DNA of 5,541 bases from DATGHS01 sp035307785. GTDB lineage: Bacteria; Planctomycetota; Planctomycetia; Gemmatales; Gemmataceae. Shown in pieces: positions 5,457 to 5,541 of the stretch. The notes beneath the pieces were generated by a model. The model was not told the origin of the DNA. It saw only the letters and a program-made list of their open reading frames with translations, and searched no databases. The translations under genes were made by a program, and so were the position numbers. The DNA lies in assembly GCA_035307785.1 (NCBI GenBank), contig DATGHS010000186.1, forward strand, positions 1-5,541, written 5' to 3'. Position 1 is the first letter of the stretch, and each line of letters begins with the position of its first letter.

Positions 5457-5541
5457 GGAGAGGTGCCAGAGTGGTTGATTGGGTCGGTCTCGAAAACCGA
5501 TGTGGCCGTAAGGTCACCGGGGGTTCGAATCCCCCCCTCTC
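5457..5541 (+). tRNA. tRNA-Ser(CGA), 3' end truncated by window edge
   Basis: A full serine-type cloverleaf is visible. The acceptor strand is GGAGAGG (5457-5463) against CCTCTC at the edge. The D-arm is CCA/TGG (5466-5468 and 5480-5482). The anticodon stem TCGGT/ACCGA (5484-5488 and 5496-5500) encloses the loop CTCGAAA, giving anticodon CGA at 5491-5493, which reads UCG. A long class II variable arm (about 5501-5518, TGGCC/GGTCA stem) follows, then the T-arm GGGGG-TTCGAAT-CCCCC (5519-5535). The last acceptor base, the discriminator and any CCA fall outside the window. The long variable arm is diagnostic for Ser/Leu/Tyr, and the anticodon settles Ser. Confidence 0.95.

Noticed and set aside
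1..5541. CRISPR arrays, transposases, integrases, phage genes
   Set aside because: No regularly spaced repeats and no such protein motifs are visible. The single tRNA is a possible integration target, but its 3' end lies outside the window.

Overview
The window looks like chromosomal DNA of a planctomycete. The main evidence is a DUF1559 protein, with a prepilin-type N-terminus and a C-terminal H-X9-DG motif; this family is massively expanded in Planctomycetota. A HEAT-repeat / DUF4129 / DUF4350 gene row of the kind found beside MoxR ATPases, moderately high GC and compact exported proteins fit the same group. The genus cannot be told from this sequence.

Layout. Most of the window (4339 down to the left edge) is one minus-strand gene row. 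In transcription order it holds a small lipoprotein (4339-3905), a DUF1559 pseudopilin-like protein (3829-2933), a 201-nt gap, a secreted HEAT-repeat protein (2731-2153), a single-pass membrane protein with a C-terminal DUF4129-like domain (2156-789), and a DUF4350-like protein that starts at 792 (or 771) and runs off the left edge without a stop. The last three genes are joined by two ATGA start/stop overlaps, so they are almost certainly co-translated. On the plus strand, across a 238-nt divergent intergenic region, lies an exported dienelactone-hydrolase-family enzyme (4578-5363). It is followed by hairpins and a tRNA-Ser(CGA) cut by the right edge.

How the genes work together. HEAT, DUF4129 and DUF4350 form an envelope module whose families usually accompany a MoxR AAA+ ATPase and a DUF58 protein; those would be expected just beyond the left edge. 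The lipoprotein and DUF1559 protein form a second pair of exported proteins, both with pilin-like features. The hydrolase is independent.

The most striking feature is a perfect 48-bp palindrome (722-769) inside the signal-peptide coding region of the DUF4350-like gene. Its length is a multiple of three, and taking it out in silico leaves an intact, conventional signal peptide that starts at the ATGA overlap. It therefore looks like an in-frame insertion of a palindromic element that has become coding sequence.
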